Source: Acidobacteriota bacterium (GTDB taxonomy: Bacteria > Acidobacteriota > Blastocatellia > Pyrinomonadales > Pyrinomonadaceae). Taken from it: a stretch of 64,000 nt of DNA. Location of the stretch: NCBI GenBank assembly GCA_003385635.1, contig QQUY01000003.1:310001-374000 (forward strand), in the 5' to 3' direction. The translations under genes were made by a program, and so were the position numbers. The notes beneath the pieces were generated by a model. The model was not told the origin of the DNA. It did no database searches and saw only the letters and a list, made by a program, of their open reading frames with translations. Every line of letters begins with the position of its first letter. Position 1 is the first letter of the stretch. Of the stretch, positions 63,597 through 64,000 are shown piece by piece.

Positions 63597-64000
63597 ATGA
63601 AGACAAGGATTCGGGTACTGGTGGTCGCAGCGGCGGCCTTGTTGGCTGTCGCCTGTGGCGGCGTCAGTGATGCAGATCTCAAGACGAAAGCGGAAACCGC
63701 ACTTAAAGGCGATCCGGCAACTTCGACAGTAACAGTGGAAGTTAGTGAAGGCGTAGCGACGATCTCAGGTCAGGTCCAGGATGAAGCTGCAAAAGCGAAG
63801 GCTGCGGAGCTTGCGAATGTCGAAGGCGTTTCGAGTGTCGTGAACAACATCACAGTCGCAGCTGCACCGCCGAAACCTGAAATGGACGACGCGACATTGA
63901 AGAATAGGGCCGAGGAAGCATTGAAGACCAAGAACTGTAAAGACGTGGCAGTTGATGTTTCGGACGGAAAAGTCACCCTGCGAGGTTCTGTCGATCGGAG
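63597..64000 (+). CDS. BON-domain lipoprotein, N-terminal part
   Basis: The start of a gene cut by the window end; 134 residues are visible. MKTRIRVLVVAAAALLAVACGG is a lipoprotein signal with lipobox AVAC. Two BON domains follow: DLKTKAETALKGDPATSTVTV with VATISGQVQDEAAKAKA and VSSVVNNITV, then a second starting DATLKNRAEEALKTKN. BON domains bind membranes or other envelope parts, as in OsmY. GGAG lies 6 bases before ATG 63597. Confidence 0.88.
   Translation, partial: MKTRIRVLVVAAAALLAVACGGVSDADLKTKAETALKGDPATSTVTVEVSEGVATISGQVQDEAAKAKAAELANVEGVSSVVNNITVAAAPPKPEMDDATLKNRAEEALKTKNCKDVAVDVSDGKVTLRGSVDR

Overview
The window looks like the chromosome of a free-living Gram-negative bacterium of the Acidobacteriota type. 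My best guess is Blastocatellia/Pyrinomonadaceae, inferred from moderate GC, many short intergenic repeats and gene content. I can see no rRNA, tRNA or taxonomic marker that settles it. No tRNA, rRNA, CRISPR array, prophage or replication origin is visible.

Region 1 (1-15.2 kb) is mostly metabolic and housekeeping. It holds the 3' end of moaA, a secreted S41-type protease, three methionine-salvage genes (mtnB, mtnD, mtnC), msrA, a secreted M48 metalloprotease fused to a beta-propeller, a YncE-like propeller protein, an M28 aminopeptidase-like protein and a PQQ-type sugar dehydrogenase (the last two on the minus strand). It ends with thiC behind a TPP riboswitch.

Region 2 (15.8-57.4 kb) is one very large surface-polysaccharide locus. 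It has two DegT/DnrJ aminotransferases, dTDP-sugar genes (rfbB, rfbC, rfbA, no rmlD seen), a UDP-glucuronate-4-epimerase-like gene, two Wzx-type flippases and about six glycosyltransferases. It also has a WecA-like initiating transferase fused to a CapD-type N-terminus, an O-antigen ligase/polymerase, a NodU-type carbamoyltransferase, an asparagine synthase, a methyltransferase, two transglutaminase-like proteins, and a NeuD-type acyltransferase next to a beta-keto acid cleavage enzyme. What sets it apart is seven sulfotransferase-like genes together with a bifunctional ATP sulfurylase/APS kinase that would make their PAPS donor. The inferred product is a sulfated, probably carbamoylated and N-acylated polysaccharide.

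Region 3 (57.4-64 kb) begins with an IS200-like REP-associated transposase (RAYT) lying between two REP arrays in opposite orientation. After it come a TPR protein, a STAS/RsbW-type anti-sigma pair, aroA, aroK and the start of a BON-domain lipoprotein.

Across all regions, intergenic DNA carries many families of short tandem repeats, mostly 7-9 bp in period. They often occur as inverted pairs around 60-500 bp of unrelated sequence. These repeats supply or overlap the stop codons of at least seven genes, and in one glycosyltransferase they have entered the reading frame twice without breaking it. One inverted pair encloses a complete four-helix-bundle (23S rRNA IVS-type) gene. The repeat/RAYT system and the sulfated polysaccharide locus are the two most unusual things here.
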